A stretch of 46,082 nucleotides of DNA, taken from the NCBI GenBank assembly GCA_004297235.1, contig SCUR01000033.1, positions 1-46,082 of the forward strand, given 5' to 3'. The DNA is from Candidatus Manganitrophaceae bacterium. GTDB lineage: Bacteria; Nitrospirota; Nitrospiria; SBBL01; Manganitrophaceae. The notes beneath the pieces were generated by a model. That model did no database searches, had not been told where the DNA came from, and saw only the letters and a program-made list of their open reading frames with translations. Shown here one piece after another: positions 14,122 to 22,419 of this stretch. The stretch's first letter is position 1. Every line of letters begins with the position of its first letter. The translations under genes were made by a program, and so were the position numbers.

Positions 14122-16179
14122 ATGTCGAAACGGCGGATCAATGAATGGGCGGCAGAAGAGGGAACTCCCATCCCATTCGGCGTGAGCTGGCTCGAAGAGG
14201 AAGCGGCCTACAACTTTGCCCTCTACACGAAGCATGCGACCGGGGTGACGCTGCTTCTTTATTCCAAGACCGACTTGGTACATCCTCTCTTTCAATATCG
14301 GCTCGATCCGCTGAAGAACAAGTCGGGACGGGTCTGGCACTGCCGGATTGCCGAGAAGATTCTGGCGGGGGCGACCTACTACGGCTACTCGGTGGAGGGC
14401 CCCTACCAGCCGGCCGAAGGTCACCGCTTCGACTCTCACAAGATCCTTCTGGATCCCTATGCCCGGGCGGTGTTCTTTCCTCTCGACTTCAGCCGTGAAG
14501 CGGCGCGCCATCCCGCCTCCAACGCCGGGCGGGCGCCGCTCGGTTTTCTTCCGGCCTGCCGGATTCTGTTCGATTGGGGAGAAGACCGGCGGCCGGTTCA
14601 CACCTCCGACACGGTGATTTATGAGCTTCACGTCAAAGGGTTCACGATGAGGGCGAACGCCCGTGTCTCTCCAAGCTGTCGCGGGAGCTATGCGGGGTTG
14701 ATTGAAAAAATCCCTTATCTCAAAGAGCTGGGGATCACGGCCGTGGAGTTGATGCCGGTCCATCAATACGATCCGCAGGAGGGAAACTACTGGGGCTATA
14801 TGCCGCTCAACTTCTTCTCTCCCCATCATGCCTATGCAAGTGGAGACGGAATGTGCGGGCAGATCAATGAATTTCGGGAGATGGTGAAGGCATTTCATAA
14901 AGCAGACATCGAGGTGATTCTGGATGTTGTCTACAACCATACTACTGAGATGGATGAATCCGGGCCGAACTACAGCTACCGCGGGATCGACAACACCACT
15001 TATTACTTGCTGGAGGCCGACCGGTCGCGTTATCGCAACGATTCCGGCACCGGCAACGTGCTGCATTGCGCCAACCGCACCGTCCGGAAGATGATCCTCG
15101 ACAGCATGCGTTACTGGGTGAAAGAGATGCATATCGATGGATTTCGGTTCGACCTCGCCTCGCTCTTTACCCGCAATAGCGACGGGAGCGTCAACCTCGA
15201 CGATCCGCCGATCATTTTCGAGATCACGACCGACCCGCTCTTTGCCAATATCCGATTGATCGCCGAGGTGTGGGATATGTCGAGTTACCAGCTGGGCCGA
15301 AGCTTCCCCGGAATGACTTGGTTTCAGTGGAACGGAAAATTCCGCGACGATCTCCGTGCTTTTGTGCGGGGCGACCCGGGCAAGATCGACGATCTGATGG
15401 CGCGGCTTTATGGAAGCGACGATCTCTTCCCGGATGAAGAATCGTATCACGCCTACCAGAGCGTCAATTTCATTGCCTCCCACGACGGCTTCACCTTCTA
15501 TGACCTTGTCTCATACGACACCAAACACAATGAGGCCAACGGCCACCGAAACAGCGACGGAACCGATTATAACCTCAGTTGGAATTGCGGCTGGGAGGGC
15601 GATCTCGGCGCGCCGGAAGCGGTCCTCGCCCTGCGCCGGCGCCAAGTAAAAAATTTCTGCGCCTTGCTCTTTCTTGCCAATGGGACCCCGATGTTTCGCG
15701 CCGGCGATGAGTTCCTGCAGACACAAGGGGGGAACAACAACCCCTACAACCAGGACAACGAGACCTCCTGGCTCGACTGGGATCTCCTGCGAAAGAACCG
15801 GGAAATCTTCCGCTTCTTCAAAATGATGATCGCTTTCCGCAAGGCCCATCCCACCCTCTGCCGAAGTCGCTTCTGGCGGGATAATGTTCGCTGGCAGGGG
15901 GCTCAAGGGGAGGTCGATCGCTCCGAGGGATCGCACTGCCTCGCCTTTTTCTTAAGCGGGGCCTCGGAAGAGGACGACGATCTCTACGTCATGATCAATG
16001 GCGGTCCGGATGATCGCACCTTCTTCATACAGGAAGGGGGAGCGGAAGAGTGGCGGCGGGTGATCGATACCGACCTCGCCGGCCCCGACGACTTCATGGA
16101 GCCGGGCCGGGAGGAGCGGATCGAAGAGAGGGCGTATTGTGTGAGGGGGCGATCGGTCGTGGTCCTGATCCGACCCTAA
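14122..16179 (+). CDS. glgX: glycogen debranching enzyme GlgX type (GH13)
   Basis: About 685 residues. An N-terminal CBM48-like region (FGVSWLEEEAAYNFALYTKHA) precedes a GH13 barrel. The nucleophile is in GFRFDLAS, the acid in IAEVWD and the third carboxylate in ASHDGFT. DVVYNHT is the usual first conserved region. Isoamylase/GlgX removes branch chains from glycogen by cutting alpha-1,6 bonds. There is no signal peptide, so it acts in the cytoplasm. The start is uncertain: ATG at 14122 with GGGGGA upstream, or a TTG at 14092. Other alpha-glucan enzymes lie at 33-45 kb. Confidence 0.9.
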   Translation: MSKRRINEWAAEEGTPIPFGVSWLEEEAAYNFALYTKHATGVTLLLYSKTDLVHPLFQYRLDPLKNKSGRVWHCRIAEKILAGATYYGYSVEGPYQPAEGHRFDSHKILLDPYARAVFFPLDFSREAARHPASNAGRAPLGFLPACRILFDWGEDRRPVHTSDTVIYELHVKGFTMRANARVSPSCRGSYAGLIEKIPYLKELGITAVELMPVHQYDPQEGNYWGYMPLNFFSPHHAYASGDGMCGQINEFREMVKAFHKADIEVILDVVYNHTTEMDESGPNYSYRGIDNTTYYLLEADRSRYRNDSGTGNVLHCANRTVRKMILDSMRYWVKEMHIDGFRFDLASLFTRNSDGSVNLDDPPIIFEITTDPLFANIRLIAEVWDMSSYQLGRSFPGMTWFQWNGKFRDDLRAFVRGDPGKIDDLMARLYGSDDLFPDEESYHAYQSVNFIASHDGFTFYDLVSYDTKHNEANGHRNSDGTDYNLSWNCGWEGDLGAPEAVLALRRRQVKNFCALLFLANGTPMFRAGDEFLQTQGGNNNPYNQDNETSWLDWDLLRKNREIFRFFKMMIAFRKAHPTLCRSRFWRDNVRWQGAQGEVDRSEGSHCLAFFLSGASEEDDDLYVMINGGPDDRTFFIQEGGAEEWRRVIDTDLAGPDDFMEPGREERIEERAYCVRGRSVVVLIRP

Positions 16180-16239
16180 AAGAGACAAAAGGCTTATTCG
16201 AATCGTTCATGGTTTCACTCTTCGGTCGCTGATCAAGCT

Positions 16240-16285
16240 TCCCCCAAAGGGGGTATAGACCTTCCTTCTACCAAAGAATCATAAT
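16240..16285 (+). promoter_or_regulatory. G-box promoter 8 (flipped orientation)
   Basis: The box TCCCCCA-AA-GGGGGTA (16240-16255) abuts TAGACC (16256-16261). CATAAT (16280-16285) follows after 18 bp. It would drive the helical protein at 16378 and possibly the PHP-to-CapA run behind it. Confidence 0.65.
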
Positions 16286-16377
16286 TAAAAAAAGAGGACA
16301 TCATGCAGCCTGCTTTCGTGGGCCGTGTCGGTTTTCAAGCGCATCGTCTTTTTTATCTCACACAGGAGGTGCGGTCG

Positions 16378-16917
16378 ATGTTGATCGAGAAGTTCTACCG
16401 AGAAGACGTGATCTCTCTGCGGGAAGATTTAGAGGGACTGGAGCAGATCCTTCAATCCGAACGGCAGGGCGAATGGAAAGGACTATTGCAAGGAGACAGT
16501 GAGCTTCGAGAGCGCTTAACGCGGTTTGACTTCCAAATCGTAAAGGAGGTCAAGCGCGCCCGGAGAATTCTCGATGACATCGAAAATGATATCAACGCCA
16601 AAGGCCTCTCCTCCTTTGGGTTGCTTCTGGCGGCCACCGCGTTGAGCCTTCAGAGCGAGGCCCAAGGCCTGGAGGCCTCACTGATGGCGATGGAGAGCCA
16701 TCCTCCGCGTGAAACACAGCTGGGGAGTGTCGATCGTCTCCTGAACTGGGTCCGGGGGATCATTCTTCCGGTTGTCGGCCGGATCATCGGAAGCGTCTGG
16801 AAGATCCTGATCAACATCCTGCCGGCCCACTCCTGGAAGGTAAAGGGGGGAATCGGCGCCGCATTCCCGGGACTGGCGGAGGGAGATCTCGTCATCGAAT
16901 TCGGAAAGTCGCATTAA
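16378..16917 (+). CDS. uncharacterised helical protein with C-terminal hydrophobic stretch
   Basis: 179 residues. The first 80 are charged and coiled-coil-like (EDLEGLEQILQ, ELRERLTRFDFQIVKEVKRA). A short hydrophobic patch follows (FGLLLAATALSL), and a longer one, RGIILPVVGRIIGSVWKILI, lies near residues 127-146 and could be a membrane or amphipathic helix. The ATG at 16378 has AGGAGGTG seven bases ahead; an ATG at 16303 lacks a ribosome site. The family is not recognised. It leads the gene run that includes the PHP phosphoesterase. Confidence 0.6.
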   Translation: MLIEKFYREDVISLREDLEGLEQILQSERQGEWKGLLQGDSELRERLTRFDFQIVKEVKRARRILDDIENDINAKGLSSFGLLLAATALSLQSEAQGLEASLMAMESHPPRETQLGSVDRLLNWVRGIILPVVGRIIGSVWKILINILPAHSWKVKGGIGAAFPGLAEGDLVIEFGKSH

Positions 16918-16922
16918 AAGAG

Positions 16923-17780
16923 ATGAACGATCGGATTGATCTACACACGCATAGCACCGTCTCGGACGGGACCGATGCCCCCGCGGAGCTGGTACGGTAT
17001 GCCAAGGAAAAGGGCTTGCGGGCGATCGCCCTCACCGACCATGACAGTATCGACGGCATCGACGAGGCGCTGGCGGTCGGACGGGAGGTCGGGGTCGAGG
17101 TGATTCCCGGCGTGGAATTGAGCGCTGATTTTTCCGAGGGGGCGATGCATCTGCTCGGCCTCTTCGTCGATCGGACCGCTCCTTCCTTTCTCCAACGGTT
17201 GGCCGTTTTTCAAGCCGCGCGCCGGGAGCGCAACCCGAAGATCATCAAAAAACTCCAAGAGATGGGATTCAAGATCACCGAAGAGGAGGTGACGGCTGCC
17301 GCAGGGGGCGGGCAGGCGGGACGTCCCCATTTCGCGCGCGTCTTGATGGAGAAGGGATACGTTCACTCGATTACGGAAGCCTTTGAAAAGTACATCGGGG
17401 ATGAGGGACCCGCCTATGTCAAGAAATCACAACCCTCTCCGGAAGAGTGCATCGCGCTCATCCACGAAGCGAACGGCGTCGCTGTTTTGGCCCATCCGAA
17501 CACGCTCCGCCTCTCCGATGAGAGGCTAGACGTATTGTTCGAACGGCTGGTCAACGCGGGTCTCGATGGGATTGAAGTTTACTACAGCACCCACACCCCG
17601 GAAGAGACCGCCCGGTATGAGCGGCTGGCGGCTGAATGGAACCTCGCGAAGAGCGGAGGGTCCGATTTTCACGGCAAACACAAGCCGCAGATCGACCTCG
17701 GCGTCGGAGAAGGGACCCTTCACGTTCCCTCTTCCCTCCTTGAGACGCTTCGCCGAAGAAAAGAGCGCCGGCCCGCCTAA
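16923..17780 (+). CDS. PHP-domain phosphoesterase (RNase AM/TrpH-like)
   Basis: 285 residues. The HTHSTVSDG motif opens the PHP metal site, followed by ALTDHDSIDG and GVELSA. VLAHPN and SGGSDFHGKHKP complete the ligand set. Relatives (TrpH/YciV, also called RNase AM) remove phosphate from nucleoside 3',5'-bisphosphates and trim RNA 5' ends. A 3',5'-bisphosphate phosphatase would fit near an APS-kinase-like enzyme because PAPS use yields such a bisphosphate; that link is my inference. It begins five bases after the previous stop. Confidence 0.82.
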   Translation: MNDRIDLHTHSTVSDGTDAPAELVRYAKEKGLRAIALTDHDSIDGIDEALAVGREVGVEVIPGVELSADFSEGAMHLLGLFVDRTAPSFLQRLAVFQAARRERNPKIIKKLQEMGFKITEEEVTAAAGGGQAGRPHFARVLMEKGYVHSITEAFEKYIGDEGPAYVKKSQPSPEECIALIHEANGVAVLAHPNTLRLSDERLDVLFERLVNAGLDGIEVYYSTHTPEETARYERLAAEWNLAKSGGSDFHGKHKPQIDLGVGEGTLHVPSSLLETLRRRKERRPA

Positions 17781-17801
17781 TACCTCAGAGGAAAGACCAT
17801 T

Positions 17802-18890
17802 ATGCCTGATCTGCGTGAAGAGACACTGGGGGCCTATCTGGAATCGCTGTTCGGATCGCCCGTGAAGATTGTCGGCCTGGCGCCGTTGGGGGAGCCGATT
17901 CAATCCGGCGCCCTCAAGGGGTACGGCTACGGGGTGCCGATCGATGTCCGGTACGAGGTGGCCGGCCGGCGGCGGCGCGCCGTGTTGGAGACGATGAGCC
18001 CGGGCCCCTTCGGGCATGAAGAGATGGCCGACCGGGCCCAGGCGATGCTCTGGGAGCACACCGCTTTCAATCGGCTCCCTCGCCACGCTCCCTCGATCGA
18101 TGTCGGCGGCTTTCAAAGGGATGGGAGCCTCCTCTCCTTGGGAAAAGTCGAAGAGCCCTTTCTCCTCATGGAGTATGTAGAGGGACAAGGATATTTTCAA
18201 GACCTGATCCGGCTGCGGGAGGGGGGCGCGCTCACGGAACGTGATCTCGCCCGGGCCGAGGCCCTCTGCGATTACCTGGTTGAAATTCATCGTCTCCGCG
18301 GACCGGACCCCGGGCTTTATGTCCGGCGGATTCGGGAGTTGGTCGGCCACGGAGAATGCATCATGGGCTTGATCGACAGCTATCCCCCACGGCACGGCTT
18401 CATCACCGCCGAGCTGCTGGAAGAGATCGAGCGGCGTTGCGTCGCCTGGCGGTGGCGTCTCAAAGGGAGGACGCATCGGCTCCGTCAGGTTCACGGCGAT
18501 TTTCATCCCTGGAATATTCTCTTTCTGGAGGGGAGCGATTTCACCGTCTTGGACCGCTCTCGCGGCGAATGGGGCGATCCGGCGGACGACCTTTCCTGCC
18601 TCACGATGAATTATCTCTTCTTCTCCCTTCAGAAAAGCGGAAGGTTGGAAGGAGATTTTGAAAAACTCTTCAATCGCTTTTGGCGGCGGTACCTGGAGAG
18701 AAGCAACGACCGGGAGCTGCGGGAGGTGGTCGCCCCCTTCTTTGCCTTTAGAGGTCTGGTGATGGCGAGTCCCCTCTGGTATCCCAACCTGGCCGAGGAG
18801 GTCCGCCGGAAGCTCTTTACATTTATGCAAGCGGTGATGGATGCGCCGGTCTTCGATCCGGAGCGGGTCAATGAGTATTGCGGAGAATAG
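17802..18890 (+). CDS. aminoglycoside-phosphotransferase-like kinase
   Basis: 362 residues. The catalytic loop is VHGDFHPWNILF near residue 232 and the metal-binding region is TVLDRSRGEWGDPADDLSCL. In the usual family pattern the latter reads IDWE/D, so LDRSRGEWGDPA is an atypical but recognisable version. LMEYVEGQG is the hinge. Such kinases phosphorylate small molecules, and antibiotic resistance is not implied. The end overlaps the start of the next gene by 20 bases. In other bacteria an APH-like and an APS-kinase-like domain occur fused in one protein; here they are neighbours. Confidence 0.78.
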   Translation: MPDLREETLGAYLESLFGSPVKIVGLAPLGEPIQSGALKGYGYGVPIDVRYEVAGRRRRAVLETMSPGPFGHEEMADRAQAMLWEHTAFNRLPRHAPSIDVGGFQRDGSLLSLGKVEEPFLLMEYVEGQGYFQDLIRLREGGALTERDLARAEALCDYLVEIHRLRGPDPGLYVRRIRELVGHGECIMGLIDSYPPRHGFITAELLEEIERRCVAWRWRLKGRTHRLRQVHGDFHPWNILFLEGSDFTVLDRSRGEWGDPADDLSCLTMNYLFFSLQKSGRLEGDFEKLFNRFWRRYLERSNDRELREVVAPFFAFRGLVMASPLWYPNLAEEVRRKLFTFMQAVMDAPVFDPERVNEYCGE

Positions 18891-19431
18891 AGCGCAGCCG
18901 GCCTTTGCCGTCTGGATCACCGGTCTGCCGTCGTCGGGCAAATCGATGTTGACCTCGGCGCTGATCCGGACGCTTTCCAGGCGGGGAGTTCAGGCGGCGG
19001 TGTTGGAATCCGATGCCCTGCGGCGCATCTTGACCCCTCGTCCTTGTTATTCTGAAGAGGAACGGGAGGCTTTCTACGGGGCGATGGCTTCTATCGGCCG
19101 GCTTCTCACCGAGCAGGGGGTCCCGGTGATCTTCGATGCGACGGCGAACCGCCGGGCCTATCGGGACCAGGCAAGGGGGGAGATCCTCCGCTTCCTGGAG
19201 GTCTATGTCGACACCCCCCTGGCGGTCTGCATCGCCCGAGACCCCAAAGGGATTTATCGAAAAGCGCAGGAGGGGACCGCCGCCACCGTTCCCGGCCTTC
19301 AGGCGATGTATGAGCCGCCCCTCTCTCCGGAGATCGTGATCAAGGGAGATCGGGAATCGCCGGAGATCGGGGCGGATCGTATCGTTACCAAGCTGATCGA
19401 ACGTGGATTCCTTCCGGCGAGGGCGGCATGA
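18871..19431 (+). CDS. adenylyl-sulfate-kinase-like P-loop kinase
   Basis: 186 residues from ATG at 18871. Walker A GLPSSGKS near residue 19 and the segment VCIARDPKGIYRKAQEG match APS kinase (CysC) fairly closely. LTEQGVPVIFDATANRR is more typical of the broader AAA kinase group partnered with APH-like proteins. No ATP sulfurylase gene is nearby, so PAPS synthesis is uncertain. The reading frame overlaps the preceding kinase by 20 bases and its last four bases overlap the MAT start (ATGA), so the three genes are translationally coupled. Confidence 0.7.
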   Translation: MSIAENRAQPAFAVWITGLPSSGKSMLTSALIRTLSRRGVQAAVLESDALRRILTPRPCYSEEEREAFYGAMASIGRLLTEQGVPVIFDATANRRAYRDQARGEILRFLEVYVDTPLAVCIARDPKGIYRKAQEGTAATVPGLQAMYEPPLSPEIVIKGDRESPEIGADRIVTKLIERGFLPARAA

Positions 19432-20639
19432 ACGGCGTTCACATCCAAGAGGCGATGGGCCCCACCGTGGCGGAGGGGGAGATCGAGATCGTGGAGCGGA
19501 AAGGGCGGGGACACCCCGACACGATCTGCGACGCCGTCATGGAGCGAATCGCACAATCGCTCTCCCGCGCCTATCTCGATCGATTCGGAACGCTCCTTCA
19601 CTTCAACTGCGACAAGGGCCTTCTGGTGGCGGGGCGGGTCGCGCACCGCTTCGGCGGCGGAGAGGTCCTGGAGCCGATGCGCCTGATCATCGGCGATCGG
19701 GCGACATCGACATGGGGAGAGAAGAGAATCGACGTGGCCGAGATTGCGATCGCGTCGGCGAAAGGATGGTTCCGGGAGAACCTCCCCCATATCGATCCGG
19801 ATCGTCATCTGCATTATCAGGTCGAACTGAAACCCGGCTCCGAAGAGCTGGCAAGCCTTTTCCGGCGAGGGGAGGGTCTGCTCCCGGCGAACGACACCTC
19901 CGCGGCGGTCGGTTATGTCCCCCTGACCGAAACCGAACGGTTGGTCCTCGCCGCCGAGCAACACTTGAACTCGCCCTCTTTCAAATCCCGCTTTCCGGAA
20001 ACGGGAGAAGATATCAAAGTCATGGGAATTCGCAGAGGCCGGCGGCTCGATCTGACCGTGGCGGTTCCCCTGATCGACCGGTATGTGGAAAACGAGACCG
20101 ACTACTTCCGGCGAAAGGAATCGGTGCAGGAGGCGCTGCGGACTTACTTGAAGAGCCGGCTCGAAACGATCGACGCGGTCTCGATCCGCCTGAACACCCT
20201 CGACCGCCGGGGCGCCGGGATGGAGGGGATCTATCTCTCGGTCCTCGGCACCTCGGCGGAGGATGCCGACTCCGGGGAGGTCGGACGGGGCAACCAAGTC
20301 AACGGCCTCATCTCCCTTCATCGTCCGCGGGGCTCAGAGGCCGCCGCCGGGAAGAATCCGGTGAGCCATGTCGGGAAGATCTACAATGTCCTCAGCCACC
20401 TCTTGGCCCACCGGATCTACGAACAGGTCCCCGGGCTGCGCGGGGTAGAGGTTTGGCTCTGCAGCCGGATCGGCGAACCGATCGATCGTCCGCAGATCGT
20501 CTCGGTGCAGATCCATCAGACCCCCGGCGTCGTGAACGGAGAGGTGGCCGACCTCATCCGGAAGGTCGTGGGAGAAGGACTGGCGCGGATGCCGGCATTC
20601 ATCGAGGAGTTGGTCCAGGGGAAGTATCCCGTTTGTTAA
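19428..20639 (+). CDS. archaeal-type S-adenosylmethionine synthetase
   Basis: 403 residues of the archaeal methionine adenosyltransferase family (COG1812), not the usual bacterial MetK. Visible features are IVERKGRGHPDTICDAVMER near residue 22, HFNCDKGLLVAGR near residue 53, LPANDTSAAVGY near residue 150 and GRGNQVNGLISLHRP near residue 287. HPDTICD parallels the HPDK methionine/ATP-binding motif. It combines methionine and ATP to give SAM. The preceding ATGA overlap ties it to the APS-kinase-like gene. Sporadic bacterial presence suggests lateral transfer or a specialised second enzyme. Confidence 0.9.
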   Translation: MNGVHIQEAMGPTVAEGEIEIVERKGRGHPDTICDAVMERIAQSLSRAYLDRFGTLLHFNCDKGLLVAGRVAHRFGGGEVLEPMRLIIGDRATSTWGEKRIDVAEIAIASAKGWFRENLPHIDPDRHLHYQVELKPGSEELASLFRRGEGLLPANDTSAAVGYVPLTETERLVLAAEQHLNSPSFKSRFPETGEDIKVMGIRRGRRLDLTVAVPLIDRYVENETDYFRRKESVQEALRTYLKSRLETIDAVSIRLNTLDRRGAGMEGIYLSVLGTSAEDADSGEVGRGNQVNGLISLHRPRGSEAAAGKNPVSHVGKIYNVLSHLLAHRIYEQVPGLRGVEVWLCSRIGEPIDRPQIVSVQIHQTPGVVNGEVADLIRKVVGEGLARMPAFIEELVQGKYPVC

Positions 20640-20645
20640 AAGGGA

Positions 20646-21803
20646 ATGCGACAGTTGATGAATCAAGGATCAACACATTCCAAGCCGATCACCCTCTTCC
20701 TGGCGGGGGATGTGATGACGGGGAGGGGGGTCGATCAGATTCTGCCTCATCCTAGCGACCCTCATCTCTATGAGTCGTACATCAAGTCGGCCGTGGGATA
20801 TGTCGAACTCGCCGAGGAGGTGAACGGTCCGATCCCGAAACCGGTCGGCTATTCCTACCTCTGGGGAGAGGCCCTCGAAATCTTGGGGCGACGGGCGCCC
20901 GATGTGAGGATCATCAATTTGGAGACCGCCGTCACGACGAGTAATGCGTGGGAGGAGAAAGGGATCAACTACCGGATGCATCCGGAGAATATCCCCTGTC
21001 TCACCGCGGCTAAGATCGACTGCGCGGTTTTGGCCAACAATCATCTGTTGGATTGGGGAGAGGCCGGCTTGGTCGAGACGTTGGAGGCGCTGAGAAAGGC
21101 GGACATAAAAACCGCGGGGGCCGGCCGCACCCTCGACGAAGCGCAAGCGCCGGCGATCTTCGAGGTGCCTGGGAGGGGTCGGGTGATCGTCTTCGGATTC
21201 GGATCGGAGAGCAGCGGTATTCCTTGGACCTGGGCCGCAACGAAAGAGAAGGCGGGGGTTGATCTGCTCGAAGATCTCTCGGAGAGAACGGTTCGGCAGA
21301 TCGCCGGGCGGGTACAATCGACGAAACGACCCGGCGACATCGTCGTCGCCTCCATTCACTGGGGAGGGAATTGGGGCTACGACATCCCTCGTGATCAGAT
21401 CCGGTTTGCCCATCAACTCATCGATGAGGCCGCTGTCGATGTCATCCACGGGCATTCCTCTCATCACGCCAAAGGGATCGAAGTTTATCGGGAGAAGCCG
21501 ATTCTCTACGGCTGCGGCGACTTCCTCACCGACTATGAAGGGATTGAAGGATATGAAACGTTCAGGGACGATCTGGCGCTGATCTACCTCGCGAAGATCG
21601 ATCCGTCGTCTGGAAAGCTCGTTCGATTCGAGATGGTCCCTTTTCAGATGAAGCGCTTTCGGCTCTATCGCGCATCGGAGGAAGATGCAAGGTGGTTGGA
21701 GGAGATGTTCAACAGAGAGGGCCATCCCTTCGGGACCTGGGTTGAATTGAAAGAAGACCTTTCGCTTGCGCTGCGATGGAAGGGACAGGGAACACAAAGG
21801 TAA
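20646..21803 (+). CDS. CapA-family metallophosphatase-like protein
   Basis: 385 residues. LFLAGDVMTGRG near residue 18 is the first metal-binding motif of the CapA/PGA_cap family. LANNHLLDWG near residue 126, then IHWGGNWG and VIHGHSSHH, complete the metal-ligand pattern. Named for poly-gamma-glutamate capsule genes, the family is broad and mostly uncharacterised. There is no signal peptide or membrane anchor, so unlike capsule CapA it looks cytoplasmic, and no capB/capC is nearby. It starts six bases after MAT, so it is part of that transcript. Confidence 0.82.
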   Translation: MRQLMNQGSTHSKPITLFLAGDVMTGRGVDQILPHPSDPHLYESYIKSAVGYVELAEEVNGPIPKPVGYSYLWGEALEILGRRAPDVRIINLETAVTTSNAWEEKGINYRMHPENIPCLTAAKIDCAVLANNHLLDWGEAGLVETLEALRKADIKTAGAGRTLDEAQAPAIFEVPGRGRVIVFGFGSESSGIPWTWAATKEKAGVDLLEDLSERTVRQIAGRVQSTKRPGDIVVASIHWGGNWGYDIPRDQIRFAHQLIDEAAVDVIHGHSSHHAKGIEVYREKPILYGCGDFLTDYEGIEGYETFRDDLALIYLAKIDPSSGKLVRFEMVPFQMKRFRLYRASEEDARWLEEMFNREGHPFGTWVELKEDLSLALRWKGQGTQR

Positions 21804-21866
21804 GATCAGGCGGACCTTCCGGCGGAGCATTTAACTCACCCAGACATGTTTTTCATTCGCCGATGC

Positions 21867-21911
21867 TCCCCCAAAAGGGGTGTAGACCTGTTTGTTTCAA
21901 ATCGATATTCT
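21867..21911 (+). promoter_or_regulatory. G-box promoter 9 (flipped orientation)
   Basis: The box TCCCCCA-AA-AGGGGTG (21867-21882) abuts TAGACC (21883-21888). TATTCT (21906-21911) follows after 17 bp. The leader to DUF2267 copy B is about 43 bases. The -35 TAGACC is identical to that of promoter 8. Confidence 0.67.
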
Positions 21912-21960
21912 AAAACAAGAAGGGTGGCAGATCATCACGAATAAACGAGGAGGAGATCCC

Positions 21961-22374
21961 ATGAACAAGGTAACGTTTGTTCGAAAAGTACAAGATGCTC
22001 TTGAAAAGCGGATAAACCTCGATCGAGACCGGACGGAGCGGATGATCGGCGCCGTTTTCTTCGCCCTTTCTGCGCGTTTGACGCCGGATGAAGGGGAGCA
22101 GTTTATTGCGCAGCTCCCGACGGAGCTGAAAGCACTCTGGTATCATGAAGTCGCGACCCGGCTGGGTCAGGGAGAGAAGGCGATCGTGAAGCTTTCAAAA
22201 GATCAGTTTCTTGAAAAGATTCAAACCGAGGGACATCTGGCGTCGTCGGCGGATGCGGAGTTCATTGCGCGATGCGTCATCCATGTCCTCAAAGAGGCGA
22301 TCAGCCCTGGAGAAATGGAAGACGCGGTCGCTCAGCTTCCCTCCGATTTGAAAGCGTGGGTGTCGGCCGCGTGA
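21961..22374 (+). CDS. DUF2267 protein (copy B)
   Basis: 137 residues: MNKVTFVRKVQDALEKR, RTERMIGAVFFALSARL, LPTELKALWYHEVA, FLEKIQTEGHLAS and ARCVIHVLKEAISPGEMEDAVAQLP. Two helical repeats are visible (AQLPTELKALW and AQLPSDLKAW). It is a paralogue of the gene at 13656. The frame extends to 21892, but G-box promoter 9 lies just upstream and GAGGAG precedes the ATG at 21961, which fixes the start. Confidence 0.9.
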   Translation: MNKVTFVRKVQDALEKRINLDRDRTERMIGAVFFALSARLTPDEGEQFIAQLPTELKALWYHEVATRLGQGEKAIVKLSKDQFLEKIQTEGHLASSADAEFIARCVIHVLKEAISPGEMEDAVAQLPSDLKAWVSAA

Positions 22375-22419
22375 CGCTGAGATCAACCGGCCGGCGGGGG
22401 TTCTTGTTGGAGGAGGAAA

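Noticed and set aside
17526..18941. A 471-codon minus-strand frame
   Set aside because: It is the shadow of the PHP and APH-like genes, with Pro/Arg-rich content and no family motif.
19403..20755. A 450-codon plus-strand frame overlapping MAT
   Set aside because: Its product is Arg/Gly-rich with no motif; the MAT frame has conserved active-site motifs.
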